DNA of 64,000 nucleotides from Candidatus Pseudothioglobus aerophilus (GTDB lineage: Bacteria > Pseudomonadota > Gammaproteobacteria > PS1 > Pseudothioglobaceae): NCBI GenBank assembly GCA_014384565.1, contig JACNFO010000061.1, positions 1 to 64,000 on the forward strand, read 5' to 3'. Positions 1 through 8,134 of the stretch are shown here, one piece after another. Position 1 is the stretch's first letter, and every line of letters starts with the position of its first letter. The notes under the pieces were generated by a model. It did no database searches, had not been told where the DNA came from, and saw only the letters and a list, made by a program, of their open reading frames with translations. Made by a program: the position numbers and the translations under genes.

Positions 1-287
1 CTTCCAAGGTAGTCATCGGAGGCTAGGTTATGAGGAAGATCAATCATAAAGCCCGAATTTCTTCCTGCGGGACCCTCACCTATTTCACAGGCTTCAAGTA
101 TTGTAATTTTTATATCCTTATTGATTTGATTTAAACGTCGAGCTGCAGAGAGGCCAGCAAAACCTCCACCAATAATTAGATAGTCTACATTGCTATGATT
201 AGAAAGCTTTGGATTGACCTTTCTTTTAGGAAGAATTTCTTTCCAGCCAGTTTTACCAGGGTTTTTTGGTAGTTTGATTTTGCTCAT
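1..287 (-). CDS. FAD-dependent oxidoreductase, DAO family (5' part only)
   Basis: Not in the ORF track because it runs off the window edge. Reading leftwards from the ATG at 285-287 gives 95 residues. After a ~32-residue N-terminal extension comes a dinucleotide-binding motif (YLIIGGGFAGLSAA), then an acidic strand end (ILEA) and a GPAGRNSGF segment typical of DAO-family flavoproteins such as PuuB or glycine/D-amino-acid oxidases. These oxidise amines or amino acids with FAD. The substrate cannot be read from the N-terminus. It diverges from an aldehyde dehydrogenase gene, a pairing that would fit amine oxidation to an aldehyde followed by its oxidation to an acid; that link is inference. Confidence 0.8.
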   Translation of the reverse strand, partial: MSKIKLPKNPGKTGWKEILPKRKVNPKLSNHSNVDYLIIGGGFAGLSAARRLNQINKDIKITILEACEIGEGPAGRNSGFMIDLPHNLASDDYLG

Positions 288-297
288 TTTTGTTCTT

Positions 298-411
298 TTA
301 ATATACCGACTCTTCCATCGCATTATTCAAAGTAGGAAGCATTTCAATCTTGACTTTTAGTCGATCTGTTCTCTTTGCATCCTTACCAAGTCTTTTAGAA
401 GAGTTAACCAT
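298..411 (-). CDS. Possible 37-aa small protein upstream of the DAO oxidoreductase
   Basis: A short ORF below the track's cut-off: ATG at 409-411, TAA at 298-300, giving a basic N-terminal half (SSKRLGKDAKRTDRLKVK) and an acidic tail. It ends 10 nt before the start of the DAO gene on the same strand, as expected for a leader or co-translated small protein. No Shine-Dalgarno sequence is visible ahead of it and I recognise no family. It could equally be untranslated leader. Confidence 0.3.
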   Translation of the reverse strand: MVNSSKRLGKDAKRTDRLKVKIEMLPTLNNAMEESVY

Positions 412-478
412 AATAGTTTGATTACAATAGATTTAATATATGTTTCGTAGATTAAATATTTGTTAAATGGTACATTAA

Positions 479-500
479 TTTTTCATACAAAGATGAAAAA
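479..500. promoter_or_regulatory. Perfect 8-bp inverted repeat between divergent genes
   Basis: TTTTTCAT-ACAAAG-ATGAAAAA lies between the divergently read DAO/small ORF and the aldehyde dehydrogenase operon, upstream of the putative promoter at 529-556. A dimeric regulator controlling both directions is a reasonable guess; no regulator gene is adjacent in the window. The arms are A/T-rich, so chance is not excluded. Confidence 0.35.
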
Positions 501-528
501 TACTATATTTACTTATTCCCTTATATTC

Positions 529-556
529 TTGATAAATCACCAATAAAGAGTAAAAT
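529..556 (+). promoter_or_regulatory. Putative sigma70 promoter of the ALDH operon
   Basis: TTGATA (529-534), 16-nt spacer, TAAAAT (551-556), with the start codon 30 nt further on. Two near-consensus hexamers at an acceptable spacing. The region is very AT-rich, which makes such matches cheap. Confidence 0.4.
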
Positions 557-585
557 TTAATATTTTAAAAATAAATAAAAAAATA

Positions 586-2034
586 ATGTCAAATCTGTCT
601 AATAACTTTATAGCCGGCGACTGGGTCAAGGGTTCTAGTTCGATATCTAACATAAATCCTTCCGACACTAGCGATGTCATTGGTGAGTATGCGCAAGCAA
701 ATAATGCTCAGCTAGAGGATGCCCTTAACTCTTCTCAAATTGCGCAAAAGCAATGGGCTGCTACTGGTTTGGAGCAGCGACAAGCTGTGTTGATGAAGAT
801 TGGTGAGGAGATGATGGCTCGAAGTGCTGAGTTAGGAGAGCTACTTTCTCGTGAAGAAGGTAAACCGGTAGCTGAAGGCAAAGGAGAAATTTATAGAGCT
901 GGTCAATTTTTTACTTACTACGCTGCTGAAGTGCTTCGTCAAAGTGGAGATACTGCAGATTCAGTTAGGCCAAACATTGAAATTGATGTTCGACGAGAAG
1001 CTATGGGGACTGTTGCAATTATTTCTCCTTGGAATTTTCCAACAGCAACTGCAAGCTGGAAAATTGCGCCAGCACTAGCATTTGGTAATGCAGTAATCTG
1101 GAAACCTGCCAACCTAACTCCAGCGAGCGCCGTTGCATTAACAGAAATCATTGCAAGGCAAGATATTCCAAAAGGATTGTTTAATTTAGTTATGGGGTCT
1201 GGATCATCTATTGGACAGGCTTTAGCTGAAAGCCCAAAAGTCCATGCTATTAGTTTTACTGGATCCTATGATGTTGGACTTCAAATAGCTGGTGCTGCGG
1301 CAAAAAACTTAACGAAGTTTCAATTAGAACTTGGATCTAAAAATCCATTAGTAATAATGGATGATGCAGATATTGACGTTGCTGTTGCTGCTGCAACTGG
1401 CGGTGCTTTTGGAAGTACAGGTCAAAAGTGTACTGCTTCATCAAGGCTAGTGGTTCACGAATCAATACACGATGAGTTTGTTGATCGAATGAGTCAGTCT
1501 ACTGCAGATCTAAAGGTTGGACATGCTCTTGATGAAGGCACTCAAATTGGTCCAGTAGCCAGTCAGCAGCAACTTGACTCAAACCTTAGATATATGTCTT
1601 TAGCAAAAGAAGAGGGATGTGAAATAGTTTGTGGCGGTGAGAAACTCGAGCTCGATAATCCAGGTTTTTACATGCAGCCTGCATTATTAGTTGGTGGTAA
1701 TAATTCAATGCGGGTGAACCGAGAAGAATTGTTTGCACCTATGGCGTGTGTTATTAAGGTTGCGGATTATGATGAAGCACTTTCAGTTTCCAATGATACT
1801 GATTTTGGTCTTGTTTCAGGCATTATTACTCAGTCACTATCACGAGCAAGTCATTTTCGAAGAAATGCAGAGAGTGGTTGCGTTATGGTGAACTTACCAA
1901 CGGCTGGCACCGATTATCATGTTCCTTTTGGCGGTAGAAAAAATTCAAGCTTTGGTCCCAGAGAGCAAGGATCCTATGCAAAAGAGCTATATACTCAAGT
2001 TAAAACTTCATATATTTCTAGTGGAAACCCATAA
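586..2034 (+). CDS. NAD(P)-dependent aldehyde dehydrogenase
   Basis: A full-length 482-aa member of the ALDH superfamily, oxidising an aldehyde to its acid with NAD(P)+ in the cytosol. Visible signatures: SPWNFP with the oxyanion Asn near 150, the cofactor lysine in IWKPAN (173), the general base in LELGSKNP (Glu248) and the nucleophile in GQKCTASS (Cys282). Overall it looks closest to semialdehyde dehydrogenases of the succinate/alpha-ketoglutarate semialdehyde type (GFYMQPALL, VPFGGRKNSSFGPRE), so a dicarboxylate semialdehyde is a possible substrate. It heads a tight run; its stop overlaps the next start by one base (TAATG). Confidence 0.93.
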   Translation: MSNLSNNFIAGDWVKGSSSISNINPSDTSDVIGEYAQANNAQLEDALNSSQIAQKQWAATGLEQRQAVLMKIGEEMMARSAELGELLSREEGKPVAEGKGEIYRAGQFFTYYAAEVLRQSGDTADSVRPNIEIDVRREAMGTVAIISPWNFPTATASWKIAPALAFGNAVIWKPANLTPASAVALTEIIARQDIPKGLFNLVMGSGSSIGQALAESPKVHAISFTGSYDVGLQIAGAAAKNLTKFQLELGSKNPLVIMDDADIDVAVAAATGGAFGSTGQKCTASSRLVVHESIHDEFVDRMSQSTADLKVGHALDEGTQIGPVASQQQLDSNLRYMSLAKEEGCEIVCGGEKLELDNPGFYMQPALLVGGNNSMRVNREELFAPMACVIKVADYDEALSVSNDTDFGLVSGIITQSLSRASHFRRNAESGCVMVNLPTAGTDYHVPFGGRKNSSFGPREQGSYAKELYTQVKTSYISSGNP

Positions 2035-3023
2035 TGGCTCATCCATCACTTTTTATTGACGCCCTTCAATACAACAATTGGAGTGAAGAGGTATTCAAAC
2101 AAATTAATGATGGTGGTCTAAGTGCGGTCCATGTTACAATTTGCTACCACGAAGACTTTAAGGAGATGGTTCAAAATGTTATTGACTGGAATCGCTATTT
2201 TGAAAGTTATTCAAATTTGATTTTCCATGGCAAGTCTGCAAGTGATGTACTTAAAGCTCAAAATGAGGGACGAACTGCAATATTTTTTGGGTTTCAGAAT
2301 TGCTCGCCCATAGAAGATGACATTGGATTGGTCGAAATATGCCATCAATTGGGAATTCGATTTATGCAGCTTACATATAATAATCAAAGCTTATTAGGTA
2401 CAGGTTGTTACGAAGAAAATGACCCAGGTATAACCCGAATGGGTAAGCAAGTAATTAAAGAAATGAATAGAGTTGGCTTGGTGGTTGATATGAGCCATTC
2501 TTCAGAGATTTCTACTCTTGAGGCGATTGAAATTTCAGAGCGCCCTATTGCTATTACCCATGCTAATCCAACTTTTTGGCATCCTGCATTAAGGAACAAG
2601 TCTAATAAAGTTCTTGAGGCATTAGGTGAAAGTGACAGTATGCTTGGGTTTTCAGTATATCCTCACCACCTAAAGGATGGAACAAATTGTACTTTGGAAA
2701 GCTTTTGCCAAATGATTGCTGATACTTCAGAAATCATGGGGGTTCATAATATTGGAATTGGTACAGATTTGTGTCAAAATCAACCTGACAGTGTTGTTGA
2801 ATGGATGAGAAATGGTACTTGGACAAATGAACGTGACTATGGTGAGGGTTCTGCAAGCTTTGCTGGTTTTCCTGAGCAACCAGAATGGTTTCGCAACAAT
2901 CATGATTTTGTAAATATTGCAACTGGCTTAAAAAGTGTCGGATTCTCTAGTGATGATGTTGGTTTAATAATGGGTAAGAATTGGCTAAACTTTTTTGAAG
3001 CCTCTTTTGAATCTTTAAAGTAA
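2034..3023 (+). CDS. M19 (membrane/renal) dipeptidase family protein with degraded metal site
   Basis: 329 aa, peptidase M19 fold. Canonical M19 enzymes bind two zincs through an N-terminal HxD, a central Glu and two later His. Here the HxD position reads IDALQ, and the usual Glu-containing strand reads FGFQNCSPI with Gln in place of Glu. The two later histidines remain (VVDMSHSS and ITHANP). The 'FQN.SPI' form is, as I recall, a recognisable subfamily also found beside dimethylglycine/glycine betaine catabolic genes in Pseudomonas (PA5396). Classical dipeptide hydrolysis is therefore doubtful. ATG overlaps the ALDH stop by 1 nt; the next gene follows after 6 nt. Confidence 0.85.
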   Translation: MAHPSLFIDALQYNNWSEEVFKQINDGGLSAVHVTICYHEDFKEMVQNVIDWNRYFESYSNLIFHGKSASDVLKAQNEGRTAIFFGFQNCSPIEDDIGLVEICHQLGIRFMQLTYNNQSLLGTGCYEENDPGITRMGKQVIKEMNRVGLVVDMSHSSEISTLEAIEISERPIAITHANPTFWHPALRNKSNKVLEALGESDSMLGFSVYPHHLKDGTNCTLESFCQMIADTSEIMGVHNIGIGTDLCQNQPDSVVEWMRNGTWTNERDYGEGSASFAGFPEQPEWFRNNHDFVNIATGLKSVGFSSDDVGLIMGKNWLNFFEASFESLK

Positions 3024-3029
3024 ATAATT

Positions 3030-4772
3030 ATGACTACTGAAACTGTACAAATTGATATTGATTCTGATTTTATGAGAACACCTGAAAAGGTGATGCGTCT
3101 TGAAAGGATGGGCTCATCTTTTCCAACTCGGTTAAGCTTTATGCGAACTCTTATAAGGCGTATGTCTAAAGAGAATTGGAAGTTTGAAAGGACTCGTCGT
3201 GAAGTTGATAAAGATGGATATGGCATAAGTGTTTATGCAGTTACTACACCTAATAGAACATATTCATTGATAGCTTTTACTCAAGAAATTCCAGCTGATA
3301 TGAGAACGGATAGGGTTATTGCTGAGGTATGGGATGCAACGTTTAGTCTTTTTGACGGCGTTCCATCACAAGAGGATATTGATTATTTGGCGGACAACAC
3401 GCCTAAGCAAGAGGCTGGTCGATATAGGCCAAGTGAGCTTACCTTATCAAGGGCAAATAAAAGTCTAAGAGTTTTTAAAAATGTTGTTGACTCTTTGTCT
3501 GCTGGAAATCAGCCTGATAAAGATTTGTTAACCTCTGTAGGTTATTTAATGAGAACTTCTGCAGTTTATGGAAGTGGAAAGTTTGGTTGTGCCGATAGAG
3601 ATAAGATTTCTGATCGAGAGGAGTGTAAAGCACCTTTTCAAATAGAATTGTTAACTGTCTACTTAATTCGATGGTTCACGATAGATTCAGCTGAAGAGCT
3701 TGCAAAAGAAAGGGGTGGAGAAAAAGCCGTTAAACTTGATAAAACTACACGTCGATTTATTGGCGTTGGAAATGCAACAGGCCTTGGTATGGCCCCATTT
3801 TTGCTTAAGCATCCTGCATTAATTCATAATTGGGTTGTTGCAAAAGAGACTGCATTGGCAAGAGTCAGGTCAATTGAAACTCCAATTGAAGGTACTCTTA
3901 AGGTTTTTTTAAAGTCACTTCTTCAGGTTAGCCAGCATGTTGATGAATGGAATGTTGAAGACGATATTCAGAGCGAAAGAATCTCCTGCTTGACAGACGA
4001 AATTCAAGCACTAAGACTTTGGTGTGAAAATGAGCCAAATATTTTAAGACCATATCCTTGGAATGGAATTTATCAATATGTTGAGGATAATTTTTCTCTT
4101 GAGTGTCAAGAGATGGTTGTGTCACTTATTATTGAGCCACATGGAGCATTAGTTGATGACTTAGCTGAGACGATGTCAACAACTGAAATTCCAAAATTTA
4201 AAGCAGATATGTCTTTATCTGAATTAAAAGAGGTTGTAGCAGATTCCTATCAATGGGCGACAACTATAGACTTTTCTTTGGGGGAATCTCAACATCATTT
4301 TTGGTACTATTCAGAGGATAAATTAGAACCTAGATTTGGCTCTAAAGGTGTTGATGACGGAGTTGAGAAAGAAATGCCTCTTGCTATTGGTAGAGATGTT
4401 CATGATTTAAATGAAAAACTATTGGAAACTAGTAACGCAACTTCTCTCAGTGACTTTGTAATGAGTTATCCGCAATTTAGACATATTATTCGTCGAATTC
4501 AGAATACTTTTGTAAGGCCTTATTCTGAAGTACAAGATAATCTATTGAGTGAGACCATGAGGCCATTAGATCTATTACGCTTTAAGTTGGCTTTTTTTGG
4601 CGCTTCGAAATTTGATCCAAAGTCAAACCTTTGGACTCGGATATCAATGTATCAAGGCGCACCGATGCCTGACCAATTATCAGAACCAAATCACGACTGT
4701 TGGTCATTTCCAATTGGAGGTCGTTCGCAGTCATATCCTTGCATAAACTGTACATGTCAAAAAGACATCTAA
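3030..4772 (+). CDS. Unrecognised 580-aa protein in the catabolic operon
   Basis: I do not recognise this family. It is soluble, with no signal peptide or membrane segment. Notable segments are GNATGLGMAPFLLKHPAL near residue 250, a Trp/His-rich stretch (HHFWYYSEDKLEPRFG) near 430, and a C-terminal CINCTCQKDI that could bind metal. It also carries a GKFGCADRD...EECKAPFQIE stretch around 185-205. It sits 6 nt after the M19 gene and overlaps the following DUF3726-like gene by 19 nt, so it is almost certainly co-translated with both. The overlap suggests partners in one pathway or complex. Codon use matches its neighbours and does not suggest recent transfer. Confidence 0.8.
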   Translation: MTTETVQIDIDSDFMRTPEKVMRLERMGSSFPTRLSFMRTLIRRMSKENWKFERTRREVDKDGYGISVYAVTTPNRTYSLIAFTQEIPADMRTDRVIAEVWDATFSLFDGVPSQEDIDYLADNTPKQEAGRYRPSELTLSRANKSLRVFKNVVDSLSAGNQPDKDLLTSVGYLMRTSAVYGSGKFGCADRDKISDREECKAPFQIELLTVYLIRWFTIDSAEELAKERGGEKAVKLDKTTRRFIGVGNATGLGMAPFLLKHPALIHNWVVAKETALARVRSIETPIEGTLKVFLKSLLQVSQHVDEWNVEDDIQSERISCLTDEIQALRLWCENEPNILRPYPWNGIYQYVEDNFSLECQEMVVSLIIEPHGALVDDLAETMSTTEIPKFKADMSLSELKEVVADSYQWATTIDFSLGESQHHFWYYSEDKLEPRFGSKGVDDGVEKEMPLAIGRDVHDLNEKLLETSNATSLSDFVMSYPQFRHIIRRIQNTFVRPYSEVQDNLLSETMRPLDLLRFKLAFFGASKFDPKSNLWTRISMYQGAPMPDQLSEPNHDCWSFPIGGRSQSYPCINCTCQKDI

Positions 4773-5485
4773 CAATCTCTTTAAATGAAGTCCTTTTTTA
4801 TTTTACTCGAGCAGCTTTTGGAGTAAATGCCCCTATTGGCCTTTCAGAAGACTTTGCGCGAGGCAATATTTGGGTTTCAGAAAATGGTTTTGATCCTTCA
4901 CGATGTAGTTTAAAGGCGCTTGATAATTTAGATAGTAAAGCAAGTAGCTTATCAATCAAATTTGAAAAAACAAAAGATGGGGGGCATCTATTTTGTCCAG
5001 AAGGAAAATTCTTATCTTCCCTAGAGGCCTCATCAAGTTGTGTGGATTGGATAGAAGTTAGTAATGGCTCTGGTGCGCTAAAGATCAGTAATGTTGATTC
5101 TCCATTTCTAGTTGTTTCGGCTTTAGGGGCGAATGGGTGTCTTGGAATAAAGGTACTTTGGACTGATCAAGAAAAAAATCAATTTCAAGTTAACTTAATC
5201 AATAATGACGACTGGGAGGTCTTAAGTTCATCGTCTACGCTTATAGAATTAAGTAGCAATGCTGATATGTTAATTTCACCTTTAACAGCGAGCGATGAAT
5301 CCAATAAAGGAAATATTATTAAGAAATTTAACTTAGCCGAGGAGAAATTAAAAATTCTTCATATTGGCGTTAAAGTGGAAGAGAATTGGGATGCAATTTA
5401 TAGCTACTTTTCACGCTGTCTGGTTAAATCAAGTGCTGAGTCTAGGGCTTCTGGCGCTGGCGCTGGACTAGTCGATACAGACTAG
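4754..5485 (+). CDS. DUF3726-like protein, operon end
   Basis: The track starts at 4700, but the conserved N-terminus (MSKRHLTISLNEV...) begins at the ATG at 4754, giving 243 aa and a 19-nt overlap with the preceding gene. The opening SLNEVLFYFTRAAFG followed by LSEDFARGNIWVSENG resembles DUF3726 proteins as I remember them; I hold this family name with moderate confidence. The C-terminus ends in a Gly/Ala/Ser-rich tail. It has no known catalytic motif and probably works with the 580-aa protein whose reading frame it overlaps. Confidence 0.7.
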   Translation: MSKRHLTISLNEVLFYFTRAAFGVNAPIGLSEDFARGNIWVSENGFDPSRCSLKALDNLDSKASSLSIKFEKTKDGGHLFCPEGKFLSSLEASSSCVDWIEVSNGSGALKISNVDSPFLVVSALGANGCLGIKVLWTDQEKNQFQVNLINNDDWEVLSSSSTLIELSSNADMLISPLTASDESNKGNIIKKFNLAEEKLKILHIGVKVEENWDAIYSYFSRCLVKSSAESRASGAGAGLVDTD

Positions 5486-5486
5486 T

Positions 5487-6866
5487 TTAGCATTCAATAA
5501 AGCTTACAGCTAAACCGCCCAATGACGTCTCTTTGTACTTTGTGGACATATCAAGGCCTGTCCTTTTCATAGCTGCAATACACTGATCTAGAGAAATTAA
5601 GTGCTCACCACTTTCTCTAAGTGATAGTGAACTTGCAGTATATGCCTTAACCGCTCCAAATCCATTTCTCTCAATACAAGGAACTTGAACAAGACCTTTA
5701 ACCGGATCGCAAGTCATTCCTATGTGGTGTTCTAATGCCATTTCTGCGGCATTTTCAATTTGAGCAGTTGTACCGCCTCTTACCGCGCACAAAGCTGCAG
5801 CAGCCATTGAGGATGCTGAGCCTACCTCCCCTTGGCAACCCACTTCAGCCCCTGATATAGAGCTGTTATGTTTTATTAGTCCGCCGATTGCAGATGCCGT
5901 TAATAGGAATTGACGAATTTGTTCTTGAGTCGCTGACTTGTGTTTGAAGAAGTAGTAAAGAGTTGCTGGAACTACTCCAGCTGCTCCATTGGTGGGAGCA
6001 GTAACTACCATATGACCAGCAGCATTTTCTTCATTTACAGCCATGGCGTATGCACAAAGCCAGTCACTAGAATTTGTATTTTCTGGATCAATCTGGAGGT
6101 TTTCATGTAATTTTTTTGCGCGCCTCTTTGTATTTAAGCCACCTGGCAAGATGCCCTCGGTCGCAAGACCACTTTCAACACAAGTTTTCATTGCATCCCA
6201 GATAGTGTCCAGCTCCCTATTCAGCATTTTTTCAGGGATATTTTCTATTTCATTGGCGAGCTTCATTTCCCAAATGGTTTTATTGTGCTTTTTTGACATT
6301 TCCAGCATTTGATCTGAATTATCAAACGGGAATGGGTAGGCTGAGCTCGGCTCAGCTGCAATAGGCGCTTCAACATTATCTATTTCTGCTAATGTAGATA
6401 TAAAACCACCACCGATAGAGAAATAAGTATGTGAAATTAGAATTGAATCTGACTTGTCAAGAAGCTCAAAAACCATACCATTAGGGTTTTGCTTTAATGA
6501 GTTCCTGGTATCAAAAATGATATCATCTTCCGAAAAGAATGCGACTTTTTGAGTGTTGTTGATAGCTATATTTTTTGAATTCCAAGTTCTCTCAATGACT
6601 TCATCCATATTCTCTTTAATGATGGTATTTGGAAGATAACCATTTAGTCCAAGAGTGACAGCTTTATCTGTTGCATGACCAACTCCTGTATAAGCTAAAG
6701 AATTCTTTAGAGTACACCTCATATGATGCATATCACCAGAAGGATTTGAATCTAAAAAATTTCTGACATGCGTCATAAAATCATTGGCAGCAACCATGGG
6801 CCCCATTGTGTGCGAGCTTGAAGGCCCAACACCAACTTTAAATAAGTCTAAAACACTGATAAACAT
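5487..6866 (-). CDS. sdaA: L-serine ammonia-lyase (Fe-S serine dehydratase)
   Basis: 459 aa, single-chain type as in E. coli SdaA/SdaB. It deaminates L-serine to pyruvate and ammonium using a [4Fe-4S] cluster. Seen: the N-terminal FKVGVGPSSSHTMGPM anion-binding segment, GAEVGCQGEVGSASSMAA, and the later cysteines in IGMTCDPVKGLVQVPC that bind the cluster with the first. It converges on the DUF3726-like gene with 1 nt between them and diverges from ghrA around a 22-bp palindrome. With the glycine cleavage operon next door (and GlyA elsewhere), it completes a route from glycine via serine to pyruvate. Confidence 0.95.
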   Translation of the reverse strand: MFISVLDLFKVGVGPSSSHTMGPMVAANDFMTHVRNFLDSNPSGDMHHMRCTLKNSLAYTGVGHATDKAVTLGLNGYLPNTIIKENMDEVIERTWNSKNIAINNTQKVAFFSEDDIIFDTRNSLKQNPNGMVFELLDKSDSILISHTYFSIGGGFISTLAEIDNVEAPIAAEPSSAYPFPFDNSDQMLEMSKKHNKTIWEMKLANEIENIPEKMLNRELDTIWDAMKTCVESGLATEGILPGGLNTKRRAKKLHENLQIDPENTNSSDWLCAYAMAVNEENAAGHMVVTAPTNGAAGVVPATLYYFFKHKSATQEQIRQFLLTASAIGGLIKHNSSISGAEVGCQGEVGSASSMAAAALCAVRGGTTAQIENAAEMALEHHIGMTCDPVKGLVQVPCIERNGFGAVKAYTASSLSLRESGEHLISLDQCIAAMKRTGLDMSTKYKETSLGGLAVSFIEC

Positions 6867-6929
6867 AAAAAAATTACATAAAAAGTATTACTAATATTCT
6901 ACATTAATATTTGATTTTAGCTATTAAAA

Positions 6930-6951
6930 AAATTCATGGTACCGTGAATTT
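6930..6951. promoter_or_regulatory. 22-bp near-perfect palindrome between sdaA and ghrA
   Basis: AAATTCATGGT/ACCGTGAATTT: 10 of 11 positions are symmetric. It lies in the 168-bp divergent region, 64 bp from the sdaA start and 84 bp from the ghrA start, where a shared operator would be expected. The GGTACC core with A/T arms is the size of a GntR- or LysR-type site. No regulator is encoded beside it. Confidence 0.5.
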
Positions 6952-7034
6952 CTTAATAACTATTTTTAGGGCACTGTCTTGCATAAGTAAATTAAAATAC
7001 CAATATTAATTTGAAAATAACTATGAGTTAAACT

Positions 7035-7973
7035 ATGTCAATAGTATTAGCATCTACAGACTTCTGGGAGGATATGGAGGTTTGGTCAAATGGCCTGCAA
7101 AAGGCTATGCCAGAGATGGATATAAAAGTTTATCCGGATGATGGGGATGTTAATGAGGTTGAATTTGCTGTTGTCTGGAAGCATCCTCGAGGTATATTAA
7201 AAAAATATCCTAATTTAAAGGCAATTATGTCCTTGGGGGCAGGAGTAGACCATATTACTAGTGATCCTGAGCTGCCTGAAGGGATTCCTATAGTTCGCCT
7301 GGTTGATAAAAAATTAACTCATGAAATGTGCCTTCACGCCTTGCATTGGGTACTTCATTTTCATAGCGATCAGCATCTTTATAGATCTCAACAACTTAAA
7401 CGCCAGTGGATTCAGCAAAGCTCTATTCAGACAGAGGACCGAACAATTGGCATTATGGGCCTAGGGAATATTGGCAGAAGTATTGGTGAATTATTAGTTA
7501 CTCAAAGTTTTAATGTTATTGGCTGGGGCGCTAATCAAAAATCTTCACTCGCAGATATTAAATATTATTATGGTCAAGGCCAGCTTTCTGATTTTTTAGG
7601 CAGGACGAATATTCTAATTAATGTCCTTCCCTTAACATCAGATACTGCCAACATTATTACAAAAAAAGAGCTTAGCCTTCTTCCAAAAGATTCATTTATT
7701 ATAAATATTGGTAGAGGTGGAATAATTAATGAGAATGATTTAATGACTCTTCTTAGTGAAGGGCATATTAAAGCAGCTGCTTTGGATGTATTTGCACAAG
7801 AACCGTTGCCAGAAAATAATTCACTTTGGGACCATCCTTCAGTTTATATAACGCCACACATTGCAGGGCAAAGTAATCCAAATTCAGCAGGACAAACTAT
7901 TTCTGAAAACATCCATCGAATCCAAAAAGGAGAATTGCCTTATCCTATATATAGTAGGGCTAATGGGTATTAA
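7035..7973 (+). CDS. ghrA: Glyoxylate/hydroxypyruvate reductase, GhrA type
   Basis: 312 aa, D-2-hydroxyacid dehydrogenase family. It resembles E. coli GhrA along its length, including the N-terminal ADYALVWHPP-like segment (EFAVVWKHP) and LGAGVDHI. The Rossmann motif IGIMGLGNIGRSIG spans about 137-151. The catalytic triad is in place: Arg227 (NIGRGG), Glu256 (FAQEP) and His275 (PHIAG). It reduces glyoxylate to glycolate or hydroxypyruvate to glycerate with NADPH. Placement between sdaA and the glycine cleavage genes fits handling of serine/glycine-derived oxo acids. It stands alone, 161 nt before gcvT. Confidence 0.85.
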   Translation: MSIVLASTDFWEDMEVWSNGLQKAMPEMDIKVYPDDGDVNEVEFAVVWKHPRGILKKYPNLKAIMSLGAGVDHITSDPELPEGIPIVRLVDKKLTHEMCLHALHWVLHFHSDQHLYRSQQLKRQWIQQSSIQTEDRTIGIMGLGNIGRSIGELLVTQSFNVIGWGANQKSSLADIKYYYGQGQLSDFLGRTNILINVLPLTSDTANIITKKELSLLPKDSFIINIGRGGIINENDLMTLLSEGHIKAAALDVFAQEPLPENNSLWDHPSVYITPHIAGQSNPNSAGQTISENIHRIQKGELPYPIYSRANGY

Positions 7974-8062
7974 TTCTGATACAAAACTTTGTGATTAGCT
8001 AAAGGAAGACTGCTGAGTCTTGTAACCATTCTGTCGATATTCACATAATTACCCTATTTATA

Positions 8063-8081
8063 TCAATTCAAGACGAATTGA
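8063..8081. promoter_or_regulatory. Inverted repeat just upstream of the gcvT promoter
   Basis: TCAATTC-AAGAC-GAATTGA, perfect 7-bp arms with a 5-nt loop, ending 1 nt before the putative -35 hexamer. A candidate operator for the glycine cleavage operon. I looked for a glycine riboswitch here and do not see one. Confidence 0.4.
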
Positions 8082-8082
8082 A

Positions 8083-8111
8083 TTCAACTAAATAAACTAT
8101 TCTTATATAAT
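8083..8111 (+). promoter_or_regulatory. Putative sigma70 promoter of the gcv operon
   Basis: TTCAAC (8083-8088), 17-nt spacer, perfect TATAAT (8106-8111). A start near 8118 would leave a short leader of about 17 nt before the ATG at 8135, which argues against the track's upstream TTG start at 8120 and against any 5' riboswitch. Confidence 0.55.
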
Positions 8112-8134
8112 ATGGCTTTTTGAGACACATTGTA

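Noticed and set aside
939-1151. Opposite-strand ORFs inside ALDH, M19, gcvP, sox, rpoD and other genes in the track
   Set aside because: They overlap well-supported genes, lack family motifs and have no independent start signals.
7974-8134. Glycine riboswitch upstream of gcvT
   Set aside because: No tandem aptamer-like conserved segments, and the likely promoter leaves under 25 nt of leader.
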